A stretch of DNA of 64,000 bases from Actinobacillus succinogenes 130Z (GTDB lineage: Bacteria > Pseudomonadota > Gammaproteobacteria > Enterobacterales > Pasteurellaceae). The translations under genes were made by a program, and so were the position numbers. The first letter of the stretch is position 1, and each line of letters begins with the position of its first letter. Positions 52,706 through 59,876 of the stretch are shown here, in pieces. The notes under the pieces are model-generated. The model was given only the letters and a program-made list of their open reading frames with translations, did not search any database and was not told where the DNA came from. The DNA lies in assembly GCF_000017245.1 (NCBI RefSeq), contig NC_009655.1:1550001-1614000 (forward strand). The letters are read 5' to 3'.

Positions 52706-53776
52706 TTATTCTCCCCAACGCAATGCCGGCGTATTGACCGGTGCGTCCCACAATGTCAAGATTTCATCGTCCGCTTTTAACAAAGTAATCGACACGCCCA
52801 GCATATCTAACGATGTGCAATAAGAACCGATTAAATTACGTTCGATTTTTAAACCGAAATCCGTCGCAATTTGTTCCAGCTTATTATAAACACCGTAGAG
52901 TTCGGACAATGGCACTGCTCCTAAATTATTCACTAAGGCAATAACGCGATCACCTTTTTGCAATGCTTGTTTGCTGTCTTCGACTTCATTCCATTGATTA
53001 TTTCCCGCATTCCAGCGACGCACAGTACGCCGGTAGTCGCCATGATCAATTAACGTATCGAACATTTGTTGGACGGTCTTATCCAGATTTTCAAAGATAC
53101 GGCGTTCAATACCGGGTTCACCGTGAATTCCTACGCCGAATTCCATTTCGTTCTCAGACAAAGCGAAAGACGGCTTACCCGCCGCCGGTACGGTGCATGC
53201 ACCTAACGCAATGCCGATGGAATGTCCCCGGTTATTTAATTTATACCCTAATTCGGCAAGCTGCTGTAAGTTATAACCTTTATCTGCCGCTGCGCCTAAT
53301 AATTTCTCCAAAATAACGGTATTGGCTACGCCACGACGTCCTGCGGTGTAAAGGCTGTCTTTCACCGCCACATCGTCGTCCACCAATACGGTCGCTACTT
53401 TCACACCGCCGTCTGCCAATAATTCCGTCGCCGTTTCAAAATTCAATACGTCGCCGGTATAATTTTTAATCAGCAACAACACACCTTCACCACTGTCTAC
53501 ACTTAGTGCGCATTCAAACATTTGATCCGGCGTCGGCGAAGTAAAAATCGCACCGGGGCAAGCGCCGTCGAGCATACCTTTCCCCACGAATCCTGCATGC
53601 ATCGGCTCGTGTCCGCTGCCGCCGCCGGAAACTAACGCTACTTTGCCGGCAACCGGCGCATCGGCGCGTCTGACATAAACAGGTTCCGTATTGACCACCA
53701 AGTTCGGATGAGATTTGGCTAATCCCTGTAATTGTTCATCCAGAACCGTTTCTACAGAATTAATGAGTTTTTTCAT
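52706..53776 (-). CDS. dhaK: Dihydroxyacetone kinase substrate-binding subunit DhaK
   Basis: Binds dihydroxyacetone covalently through a histidine, in GVGIHGEPGIERR (about residue 218-222), and phosphorylates it to DHAP for glycolysis. The phosphate-binding motif GGGSGHEPMHAGFVGKGML is at about residues 50-70. The 356 residues match E. coli DhaK. CAAGGATT precedes the ATG. It is the first gene of dhaK-dhaL-dhaM. A candidate CRP site lies upstream. Neither a DhaR/DhaS regulator nor a glycerol dehydrogenase gene is in the neighbourhood. Confidence 0.96.
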   Translation of the reverse strand: MKKLINSVETVLDEQLQGLAKSHPNLVVNTEPVYVRRADAPVAGKVALVSGGGSGHEPMHAGFVGKGMLDGACPGAIFTSPTPDQMFECALSVDSGEGVLLLIKNYTGDVLNFETATELLADGGVKVATVLVDDDVAVKDSLYTAGRRGVANTVILEKLLGAAADKGYNLQQLAELGYKLNNRGHSIGIALGACTVPAAGKPSFALSENEMEFGVGIHGEPGIERRIFENLDKTVQQMFDTLIDHGDYRRTVRRWNAGNNQWNEVEDSKQALQKGDRVIALVNNLGAVPLSELYGVYNKLEQIATDFGLKIERNLIGSYCTSLDMLGVSITLLKADDEILTLWDAPVNTPALRWGE

Positions 53777-53844
53777 AATGCAATCCTTGTTATCAAATGG
53801 AAATCTTGAACTATTGTAATATAGCTTAAACGGCCCGGATTTTT

Positions 53845-53860
53845 TGTTAGATAGATCACA
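53845..53860 (-). promoter_or_regulatory. Candidate CRP site upstream of dhaK
   Basis: Read on the minus strand it is TGTGA-TCTATC-TAACA, one base away from the TGTGA-N6-TCACA CRP consensus. If TATATT (53818-53823 read as complement) is the -10 box, the site is centred near -41.5, which is a class II activator position. Carbon-source control would suit a dihydroxyacetone kinase operon. The call rests on sequence alone. Confidence 0.45.
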
Positions 53861-53949
53861 ATTTTAAAAATTTTTGAGTGAAAACGAAAATTTCTGTTTC
53901 GATAAAATTAAGGTAAACTACACAAAATGTTTACTGATTGGGAATGATT

Positions 53950-54399
53950 ATGTCCGTTATTCGTATTGAACCCGTAACCGAAAATGAAATGGAAAGCCTG
54001 TATCCTATTGAAACGGCCGCTCATTCAGTTCCGTGGTCATTAGGTACCTTGAAAAACAATGTGGGAAACCGTTACCACAACCTGAAAATTCTCTTAGACG
54101 ATCAGATTGTCGGTTTCGCTATTTGCCAAATCGTATTGGACGAAGCCACCTTGTTTAATATCACCGTTCATCCTGATTTTCAGGGACAAAAATTGGGTCA
54201 TATGCTGCTGAATGCGTTAATTGAACAGTTACGGAAAAAAGGAATTTTAAGCTTATGGTTAGAAGTGCGAGAAAGCAATCGACATGCGATAAAACTATAC
54301 GAAAAACTGAATTTTAACGAAGTGGACGTGCGTAAAAATTATTATCCTACGGCGGACGGCAAACGGGAAAATGCGGTGATTATGGCTGCATATCTGTAA
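53950..54399 (+). CDS. rimI: Ribosomal protein S18-alanine N-acetyltransferase RimI
   Basis: GNAT-fold acetyltransferase that modifies the N-terminal alanine of S18. The acetyl-CoA-binding motif is FQGQKLGHMLLNALIEQL and the substrate motif is SLWLEVRESNRHAIKLYEKL with GNAT-typical NRHAIKLYEKLNF. The chosen ATG 53950 has GGGA at 53940-53943; two other in-frame ATG codons (53938, 53944) lie just upstream. The 149 residues match E. coli RimI (148). It is convergent with fabA, with a terminator between them. Confidence 0.92.
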   Translation: MSVIRIEPVTENEMESLYPIETAAHSVPWSLGTLKNNVGNRYHNLKILLDDQIVGFAICQIVLDEATLFNITVHPDFQGQKLGHMLLNALIEQLRKKGILSLWLEVRESNRHAIKLYEKLNFNEVDVRKNYYPTADGKRENAVIMAAYL

Positions 54400-54421
54400 A
54401 ATATAACTTTCGCCGAATAAC

Positions 54422-54452
54422 AAAACTGCGGTCAATTTTGACCGCACTTTTG
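54422..54452. terminator. Terminator between rimI and fabA (uptake-signal based)
   Basis: GCGGTCAA (54428-54435) pairs with TTGACCGC (54438-54445); the right arm extends into an exact uptake signal ACCGCACTT, while the left arm (CTGCGGTC) has one base different. Convergent genes surround it, so it can serve both. Confidence 0.62.
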
Positions 54453-54467
54453 GATACTTTAATGTAA

Positions 54468-55001
54468 TTAGAATGTTGAAGTATCTTGGAATAAGCCGAC
54501 TTTTAAATCCGTCGCCGTATAAATCACGCGACCGTCCACTTCGACTTCACCGTCAGCCACCCCCATAATTAATTTACGGTTAATGACGCGTTTTAAATGA
54601 ATACGGTAGGTCACTTTTTTCGCCGTCGGCAACACTTGACCGGTAAATTTTACTTCCCCGACGCCTAAGGCGCGACCTTTGCCTTCGCCGCCAATCCAAC
54701 CTAAATAAAATCCCACCAACTGCCACATGGCATCCAGTCCTAAACAGCCGGGCATCACCGGATCGCCGATGAAATGGCAACCAAAGAAAAATAAATCCGG
54801 TTTAATGTCTAATTCCGCTTCCACATAACCTTTGCCGTATTGACCGCCTGTTTCGTTCATTTCAATTACGCGATCCATCATCAACATCGTTGGTGCAGGC
54901 AACTGCGGGCCTTTAGGTCCGAATAATTCACCGCGGCCGGAGGCCAGTAAATCTTCGTAAGTATATGAACTTTTGTGGTTCGGTGTACAAGTGTTTGTCA
55001 T
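54468..55001 (-). CDS. fabA: 3-hydroxydecanoyl-ACP dehydratase/isomerase FabA
   Basis: Makes the cis double bond for unsaturated fatty acids by dehydrating 3-hydroxydecanoyl-ACP and isomerising it to cis-3-decenoyl-ACP. The active-site region is FFFGCHFIGDPVMPGCLGLD (catalytic His and Asp), and LAPT-type start YEDLLASGRGELFGPKGPQL precedes it. ATG 55001 has AAGGAAAATTAAA upstream and gives 177 residues; E. coli FabA has 172. The extra 15 residues of the longer frame (55046) are unlike the family. Confidence 0.95.
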   Translation of the reverse strand: MTNTCTPNHKSSYTYEDLLASGRGELFGPKGPQLPAPTMLMMDRVIEMNETGGQYGKGYVEAELDIKPDLFFFGCHFIGDPVMPGCLGLDAMWQLVGFYLGWIGGEGKGRALGVGEVKFTGQVLPTAKKVTYRIHLKRVINRKLIMGVADGEVEVDGRVIYTATDLKVGLFQDTSTF

Positions 55002-55124
55002 TTTAATTTTCCTTAACAATAAACAAATAAAGGATATGCCTTGCATAACGCAATGGCAGCATTCTAGCAGAGTCCCTCCAAAATAAAAATAGCTAACACA
55101 TGTACGCTGAATTGGTCTAACCAG

Positions 55125-56903
55125 TTACTTTTTACCCAATAACGCACGCCATAAACTAAAACGTGAAGAATCTGCATGTAATTCAAGACGTTGATGAATT
55201 AAGCAAGCCAGAGGCTGATTATCTGCCGTATAAATTTTATCCGGTTCCGCTATTAAATCCCGTTCAAATAAAATTTCACTGGTCTGATGAACGTCGTTCA
55301 CCGCCCAAATAAAAAACTGCTGATTTTTAACCGCACTTTGTACGGATTCGGTTAAACTCAACTGGTTAATCGCCGCCGCCGGAATAATCACGCCTTGCTT
55401 TCCGGTTAATCCGCGTCGTTCGCAAATGGTAAAGAATCCTTCGATTTTATCGTTTATTCCGCCAACGGCATGAACCAAACCGAATTGATCGATAGCACCG
55501 GTTATGGCGATAGATTGCGGTATAGCCACATCGGACAGTGCGCTGGTTAAAACGCAAAATGCCGCCAGAGAAGCGCTGTCGCCGTCAATTTCAGCATAGG
55601 ATTGTTCAAATACCAATGATGCGGAAAACGGCAGTTGCGACGGCATTTCTAAGATGCCGGCAAGACAACTTTCCGCAATCAGCATTCCCTTGCCGTGAAC
55701 GTTTCCTGCCAGTTCGCTTTTTCGTTCCACATCTATAATTTCACCGTCACCGAATTTCACCAAACAACTTATACGAGAAGGTTCCCCGAAAGATAAAGGC
55801 GTACCGGCGTAATCCACTACCGACAGACCGTTAATCTGTCCGACTTCCTCTCCATCCGTAGGAATATAAACCTGCTCATACAAAATATCCGCATACGCTT
55901 GTTCGCGCAGAAAACCCTGCTGATATTGAGACTGTTGAAAAACTTGTTCAAAATCCACCGCACTTATACTTTTATCGGCGCTATCTTTATGCGCTAGCCC
56001 GGCTTTTGTTAACCAATCTTTCAGCATATCGGGGGAAATATTAATTAACCGACGATCTTCACTTTCGCGCACTAATAATTGATAAAGCTTAACGAGCCCC
56101 GCCGTATCGGGACACGACAGATTTTGTTCCGCGGAAAAATCCTGCACGTATTTCGCCCATTGACATTGCGCTTTTTCACCTTCTATTGAAAAATAACTTT
56201 CGATTTCCGCATAATCCGCATACCGGAACAAATCCTGTTCCAATTCCGAAAACATGGCTAAATCAGTTCTTGTACCCAATAAAATGACTTTTAGCGATAA
56301 CGGATAACTTGGAATTTCGCAGGGTAACGGTTTAAACGGATGAGCGGAATACCAATCGAATCGCTGAGTTTGCAGAATTTGCTTCAGACGTTCCCATAAT
56401 TCGAATTTGTCCAGCAGTGTCGCCAGATTGAGAATTAACACGCCGCCGTTCAACTCATGTACCAGTCCCGCGTTTAATTGAATATCTTTTGATATCGGAT
56501 GTACCTGGATGGCCCCCAATAAACGGCTTTGATCAAAATATAAAGCGGAATCGACGAATTTCTTTGCGGCAAAATTATCCTCCGCCGATTGTGCCGGCTC
56601 AACATGTACGCGAGCAAAAGAAAAACTGTCCGCCTGCTCTATTACATAATTTACACCGTGAATCTTTTCATTCGCGCCAGATTTTCTTGTACGAATAAAT
56701 TGTTCCAACCAAGGCATATATTGCGCCTGATCATCAGCTTTCAGCACCAGTAAAGTGCGGTTGGAATTTTGTAAGAATTGCGACAGTGCCGAACTGACAC
56801 GGGGCTGTAAATCAAAAAAAGTGACGTTGTCATGAAATGGTTTATCAATCATTAAAGTCGGCGCCAGATATTGCCAGTCCAAAGCTTGTTCAAATCGATT
56901 CAC
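55125..56903 (-). CDS. ycbZ: Lon-like AAA+ serine protease, YcbZ-type
   Basis: A 592-residue member of the Lon protease family that lacks a clear ATPase Walker motif. The catalytic Ser-Lys dyad is in the Lon protease domain: EIDGDSASLAAFCVL carries the serine and GINDKIEGFF the lysine. NVHGKGMLIAES shows the Lon-type beta hairpin before it. The N-terminal 330 residues resemble the degenerate AAA module of E. coli YcbZ. The start is GTG 56903 (MNRFEQAL), with a weak ribosome binding site. fabA follows, as in E. coli (ycbZ-fabA), and matP is divergent. Confidence 0.88.
   Translation of the reverse strand: MNRFEQALDWQYLAPTLMIDKPFHDNVTFFDLQPRVSSALSQFLQNSNRTLLVLKADDQAQYMPWLEQFIRTRKSGANEKIHGVNYVIEQADSFSFARVHVEPAQSAEDNFAAKKFVDSALYFDQSRLLGAIQVHPISKDIQLNAGLVHELNGGVLILNLATLLDKFELWERLKQILQTQRFDWYSAHPFKPLPCEIPSYPLSLKVILLGTRTDLAMFSELEQDLFRYADYAEIESYFSIEGEKAQCQWAKYVQDFSAEQNLSCPDTAGLVKLYQLLVRESEDRRLINISPDMLKDWLTKAGLAHKDSADKSISAVDFEQVFQQSQYQQGFLREQAYADILYEQVYIPTDGEEVGQINGLSVVDYAGTPLSFGEPSRISCLVKFGDGEIIDVERKSELAGNVHGKGMLIAESCLAGILEMPSQLPFSASLVFEQSYAEIDGDSASLAAFCVLTSALSDVAIPQSIAITGAIDQFGLVHAVGGINDKIEGFFTICERRGLTGKQGVIIPAAAINQLSLTESVQSAVKNQQFFIWAVNDVHQTSEILFERDLIAEPDKIYTADNQPLACLIHQRLELHADSSRFSLWRALLGKK
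56821..56833 (+). promoter_or_regulatory. matS-like site close to matP
   Basis: GTGACGTTGTCAT differs at only the last base from the matS consensus GTGACRNYGTCAC recalled for E. coli MatP. It lies inside the 5' end of ycbZ, about 206 bases before the matP start. Whether MatP binds here, or whether this part of the chromosome is the terminus macrodomain, cannot be told from this window. Confidence 0.4.
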
Positions 56904-57038
56904 GGAGGTTCTCTTATACTGAATTTTAAGGATTGCGTATTATCTCACACATTCATCCCTACGTCTAAAAATGACTGGCATATTTTCCTGAAAACGAGTA
57001 TATTTATTGCAGTTACCACGTCACATAAAGGGGCGAAA

Positions 57039-57488
57039 ATGAAGTATCAAAAGCTGAAAAATCAAGAAGCGCAATGGAAATGGCGTTATCTTATCAAGAA
57101 AAATCGAGACGGTGAAGCTATCACCCGTTACGACGAACGTAGTCTGGCGGATGCCAAAGTGGCAGAACTGCTGAAGGCGCAAAATTACCCCGAGCAAATT
57201 GAAAACTGGATTGCCGACAACATGGCTGAAAATCTGGTGATTAAACTGGATCAGGCTATTCGCGCCCGCCGTAAACGTTTTTTTAACGCGGAAAAGCAAT
57301 CGACCAAGAAGAAATCTATTGATTTGGAATATGGCGTATGGTCTCGCTTATCAAAATACTCCCGCAAAATGAACATGACGCTGTCGGAAACTATTTCCTA
57401 CATGATTGACGAACGTGAAAGCAAAGCGCTCTACGAATCTCAGATGTCCGCGATGAAAGCAGGTTTAAAAGATTTATTAAAAAAATAA
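57039..57488 (+). CDS. matP: Macrodomain Ter protein MatP
   Basis: Binds matS sites and holds the replication-terminus macrodomain together, and in E. coli excludes MukBEF from ter. The start MKYQKLKNQEAQWKWRYLIKKNRDGE matches E. coli MatP, and the central RARRKRFFNAEKQSTKKKSI is the highly conserved DNA-binding basic region, followed by the ribbon-helix-helix dimer. ATG 57039 has AAGGGGC upstream and gives 149 residues, the E. coli size. The open frame back to 56871 overlaps ycbZ and is not needed. MatP and its antagonist target MukBEF are both encoded in this window. Confidence 0.95.
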   Translation: MKYQKLKNQEAQWKWRYLIKKNRDGEAITRYDERSLADAKVAELLKAQNYPEQIENWIADNMAENLVIKLDQAIRARRKRFFNAEKQSTKKKSIDLEYGVWSRLSKYSRKMNMTLSETISYMIDERESKALYESQMSAMKAGLKDLLKK

Positions 57489-57602
57489 AAAGGCATTATT
57501 GTATCTAATCTGAACCGGATTCAATTATTTTCTGACTTAAAAGTTACGTGATGAAAACGTATTTTATTTTCGCTGAGATACTTTTCGGATTGCGCTTTTT
57601 AG

Positions 57603-57650
57603 TAAAAAAAGTGAGTTAATGTATATATACTTTAACTCACTTTTCATTAA
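57603..57650. terminator. Long hairpin between matP and cspD
   Basis: AAAAGTGAGTTAA (57607-57619) pairs with TTAACTCACTTTT (57632-57644), and the loop itself contains the palindrome GTATATATAC. T-rich DNA follows on the plus strand. The gene-free region 57489-57767 otherwise holds only one uptake signal near 57743. Confidence 0.7.
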
Positions 57651-57767
57651 TTGCAGTAAATTTTCGTATGTTACAAGCCATGCTTGCGGCAAGGAGCCAT
57701 TAATTTGCCACTACATCTTCTATAAAAACATACCGAAAATTCACCGCACTTTTAATATTCCGATTAA

Positions 57768-57977
57768 TTATTCAATAATCGGAATAATTTTGGTCGCATG
57801 CGAGCCTTTATCACCATGAATAACTTCAAAATTCACTTTTTGTCCCGCTTTTAACGAACGATATCCATCCATTTCTATCACGGAAAAATGAGCGAAAATA
57901 TCCTCATCGCTACCTTCCGCATTAATAAAGCCAAAACCTTTCGCATTATTAAACCATTTAACAACCCCAACTTCCAT
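57768..57977 (-). CDS. cspD: Cold-shock-domain protein CspD
   Basis: A 69-residue single cold-shock domain with RNP1 (AKGFGFI) and RNP2 (EDIFAHF). The sequence VKWFNNAKGFGFINAEG and EMDGYRSLKAGQKVNFEV resembles CspD (a replication inhibitor in stationary-phase E. coli) more than CspA. The start ATG 57977 has AAGAGAGG upstream. The C-terminus is shorter than E. coli CspD (74). A CRP-like sequence lies about 115 bases upstream. Confidence 0.9.
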   Translation of the reverse strand: MEVGVVKWFNNAKGFGFINAEGSDEDIFAHFSVIEMDGYRSLKAGQKVNFEVIHGDKGSHATKIIPIIE

Positions 57978-58127
57978 ACAGCACCTCTCTTGGTCTAATT
58001 ACAACATTGTAAGGCTTTCGCCTTGTTTCTCTATCATCGTTTCAATCATCGGAGATTTCGTTTGTTTTGGCAATCAGTAAAGGTCAAAAATGCAAAGTAG
58101 ATCACAAAAAATATGATTTTTATGTGC

Positions 58128-58162
58128 AAAAAACAAAAAAAGGACGCACTACAGCGTCCTAA
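58128..58162 (-). terminator. Terminator after rplT
   Basis: AGGACGC (58141-58147) pairs with GCGTCCT (58154-58160) around a six-base loop. On the minus strand it is followed by TTTTTTGTTTTTTG. It ends the rpmI-rplT transcript. Confidence 0.85.
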
Positions 58163-58180
58163 TTTTCTATTCTTTAATAA

Positions 58181-58534
58181 TTAAAGAACAGATTTTGCTT
58201 TTTCAACTAAAGCTGTAAAAGCAACTTTATCGAATACAGCGATGTCAGCAAGAATCTTACGATCGATTTCAACAGACGCCTTTTTCAAACCGTTGATGAA
58301 TTTGCTGTAAGATAAACTGTTTTGACGTGCCGCAGCGTTAATACGGGCAATCCATAATTGACGGAATTGACGTTTACGTTGACGACGGTCACGGTAAGCA
58401 TATTGACCGGCTTTGATCACCGCTTGGAATGCAACACGATAAACGCGTGAACGCGCACCATAATAACCTTTAGCAGCCTTAAGAACTTTCTTATGACGTG
58501 CTCTTGCAATAACACCACGTTTTACACGAGCCAT
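58181..58534 (-). CDS. rplT: 50S ribosomal protein L20
   Basis: Large-subunit assembly protein that also represses its own operon in E. coli. The 117 residues match the family, including RVKRGVIARARHKKVLKAAKG at the start and YRDRRQRKRQFRQLWIARIN in the 23S-binding helix. It is 79 bases after rpmI and ends at a strong terminator. Confidence 0.97.
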   Translation of the reverse strand: MARVKRGVIARARHKKVLKAAKGYYGARSRVYRVAFQAVIKAGQYAYRDRRQRKRQFRQLWIARINAAARQNSLSYSKFINGLKKASVEIDRKILADIAVFDKVAFTALVEKAKSVL

Positions 58535-58613
58535 TATTTAATCTCCTACTATCTATTAATAACTAAAATTCACTTGACGTACGTTTGCTTAAACTTCGAT
58601 AAACCCCGAAGGT

Positions 58614-58811
58614 TTATGCATATGGTAAGCAAGCTACGACTAAAACGTTATCTGCTTTCGCAACCATGGATTTATGACGTAGATGACGTTTACGTTTAGT
58701 GGTTTTCTTAGTCAAAATATGACGTAAGTGAGATTGTTTACGTTTGAAACCGCCGGAAGCTGTTTTTTTGAAACGCTTAGCAGCACCACGTACTGTTTTA
58801 ATTTTAGGCAT
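58614..58811 (-). CDS. rpmI: 50S ribosomal protein L35
   Basis: A 65-residue basic protein of the large subunit, starting MPKIKTVRGAAKRFKKTASG with the typical KRKQSHLRHILTKKTTKRKRHLRH. It is preceded by GGAGTTTTTAAACA. The 226 bases between it and infC contain a terminator and an uptake signal, so it may be under separate control. Confidence 0.97.
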   Translation of the reverse strand: MPKIKTVRGAAKRFKKTASGGFKRKQSHLRHILTKKTTKRKRHLRHKSMVAKADNVLVVACLPYA

Positions 58812-58989
58812 TGTTTAAAAACTCCGCATTGTTTTGTTAACACTTGATAGTCAGGCGAAAAACACGATTATTTTCAACCGCACTTTTGCTTTTGTAAAGC
58901 ACTGCTTATCTCTCAAATGGCATTACTGCCGTGAAAAAGCGAATCAGGCTGCGAAATTTACCTGTGGATCACTTTTGTTTTCCGATATG

Positions 58990-59024
58990 AAAAACGGACG
59001 AATTTTATAGGATTCGTCCGTTTT
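58990..59024 (-). terminator. Strong terminator between infC and rpmI
   Basis: A perfect 13-bp stem, AAAACGGACGAAT (58991-59003) with ATTCGTCCGTTTT (59012-59024), and an eight-base loop. Read on the minus strand it ends in CCGTTTTTC, directly after the infC stop. It would uncouple infC from rpmI-rplT unless it is a read-through attenuator. Confidence 0.8.
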
Positions 59025-59037
59025 ATGCAAGGAAATC

Positions 59038-59580
59038 TTATTTTTTCTTCGGAGCAATGACCATAACGGCCTGGCGACCTTCTAGTTTACCCGGTGCGGA
59101 TTCCACCATAGCAACCTCGGCCGTATCCTGTTTGACACGTTCCAACACGTCTAAACCGATATCTTGATGTGCCATTTCACGACCACGGAAACGTACAGTG
59201 ATTTTAACCTTATCACCGTCTTCTAAAAAGCGTAGGATGTTACGAAGTTTCACTTGGTAATCGCCTTCATCCGTCCCCGGACGGAATTTGATTTCCTTCA
59301 CTTGCACAACTTTTTGTTTCTTCTTCTGCTCTTTTGCGGCTTTTTCTTTTTCGTAAATAAACTTACCATAGTTCATAATACGGCACACCGGCGGCTCAGC
59401 ATTCGGACTGATTTCAACTAAGTCTAACTCAGCTTCTTCCGCGCGACTCAAAGCATCTTGAATTGACACGATACCAACTTGTTCGCCGTTTTCATCGGTT
59501 AAGCGAACTTCCTTCACGCCACGAATTTCGTCATTAAGACGATGAGCGCGGTTTGTCTGAACACGTTTTACAGGTTTAAT
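59038..59580 (-). CDS. infC: Translation initiation factor IF-3
   Basis: Keeps 30S subunits free and checks start codons. Conserved sequences are SPNAEPPVCRIMNYGKFIYE, the linker KEQKKKQKVVQVKEIKFRPG and the C-terminal RFRGREMAHQDIGLDVLERV. I place the start at ATT 59580. From there, ATT-AAA-CCT-GTA-AAA-CGT matches the E. coli start (AUU-KGGKR), 180 residues equal E. coli IF-3, and GAGG is 9 bases away. The ATG at 59586 leaves only 3 bases to GAGG. An AUU start is the basis of IF-3 autoregulation in E. coli. The ATG start cannot be excluded. Confidence 0.95.
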   Translation of the reverse strand: MKPVKRVQTNRAHRLNDEIRGVKEVRLTDENGEQVGIVSIQDALSRAEEAELDLVEISPNAEPPVCRIMNYGKFIYEKEKAAKEQKKKQKVVQVKEIKFRPGTDEGDYQVKLRNILRFLEDGDKVKITVRFRGREMAHQDIGLDVLERVKQDTAEVAMVESAPGKLEGRQAVMVIAPKKK

Positions 59581-59668
59581 AGCCATATTCCTCTAAATAA
59601 GTTTTGTTATGTTTGTCTGCCAAGCAGAAGTATTAAAAAGTTTGCTTATTACAAGCAAAAACGAATGA

Positions 59669-59697
59669 ATCTTATAGTATTTACATAAATCATGCAA
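59669..59697 (-). promoter_or_regulatory. Candidate promoter of infC
   Basis: Read on the minus strand, TTGCAT (59692-59697) and TAAGAT (59669-59674) are separated by 17 bases. This lies about 83 bases before the chosen infC start. In the 290-base stretch 59587-59876 it is the best promoter match; a short hairpin (TTTGCTT/AAGCAAA, 59641-59659) lies in the leader and a CRP-like site upstream. Confidence 0.45.
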
Positions 59698-59717
59698 GTG
59701 AAAAGATATGTTCATTT

Positions 59718-59733
59718 TGTGCACCGGATCACA
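59718..59733 (-). promoter_or_regulatory. CRP-like site upstream of infC
   Basis: TGTGC-ACCGGA-TCACA matches 9 of the 10 key bases of the CRP consensus. It is centred about 63 bases upstream of the predicted infC start of transcription. CRP control of infC would be unusual; the site may be fortuitous. Confidence 0.35.
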
Positions 59734-59876
59734 TATTTTATCTTTATTCCTGCATAGGTTTTAAATACCCGTTTCTAACGGTCCGGCTCAATTTTTAAAA
59801 CAAAAATACGAACAAAAATCCGTTTATTTTTCACCGCACTTTATACATCTAAATATTCGGATCGAATACTTGATTA

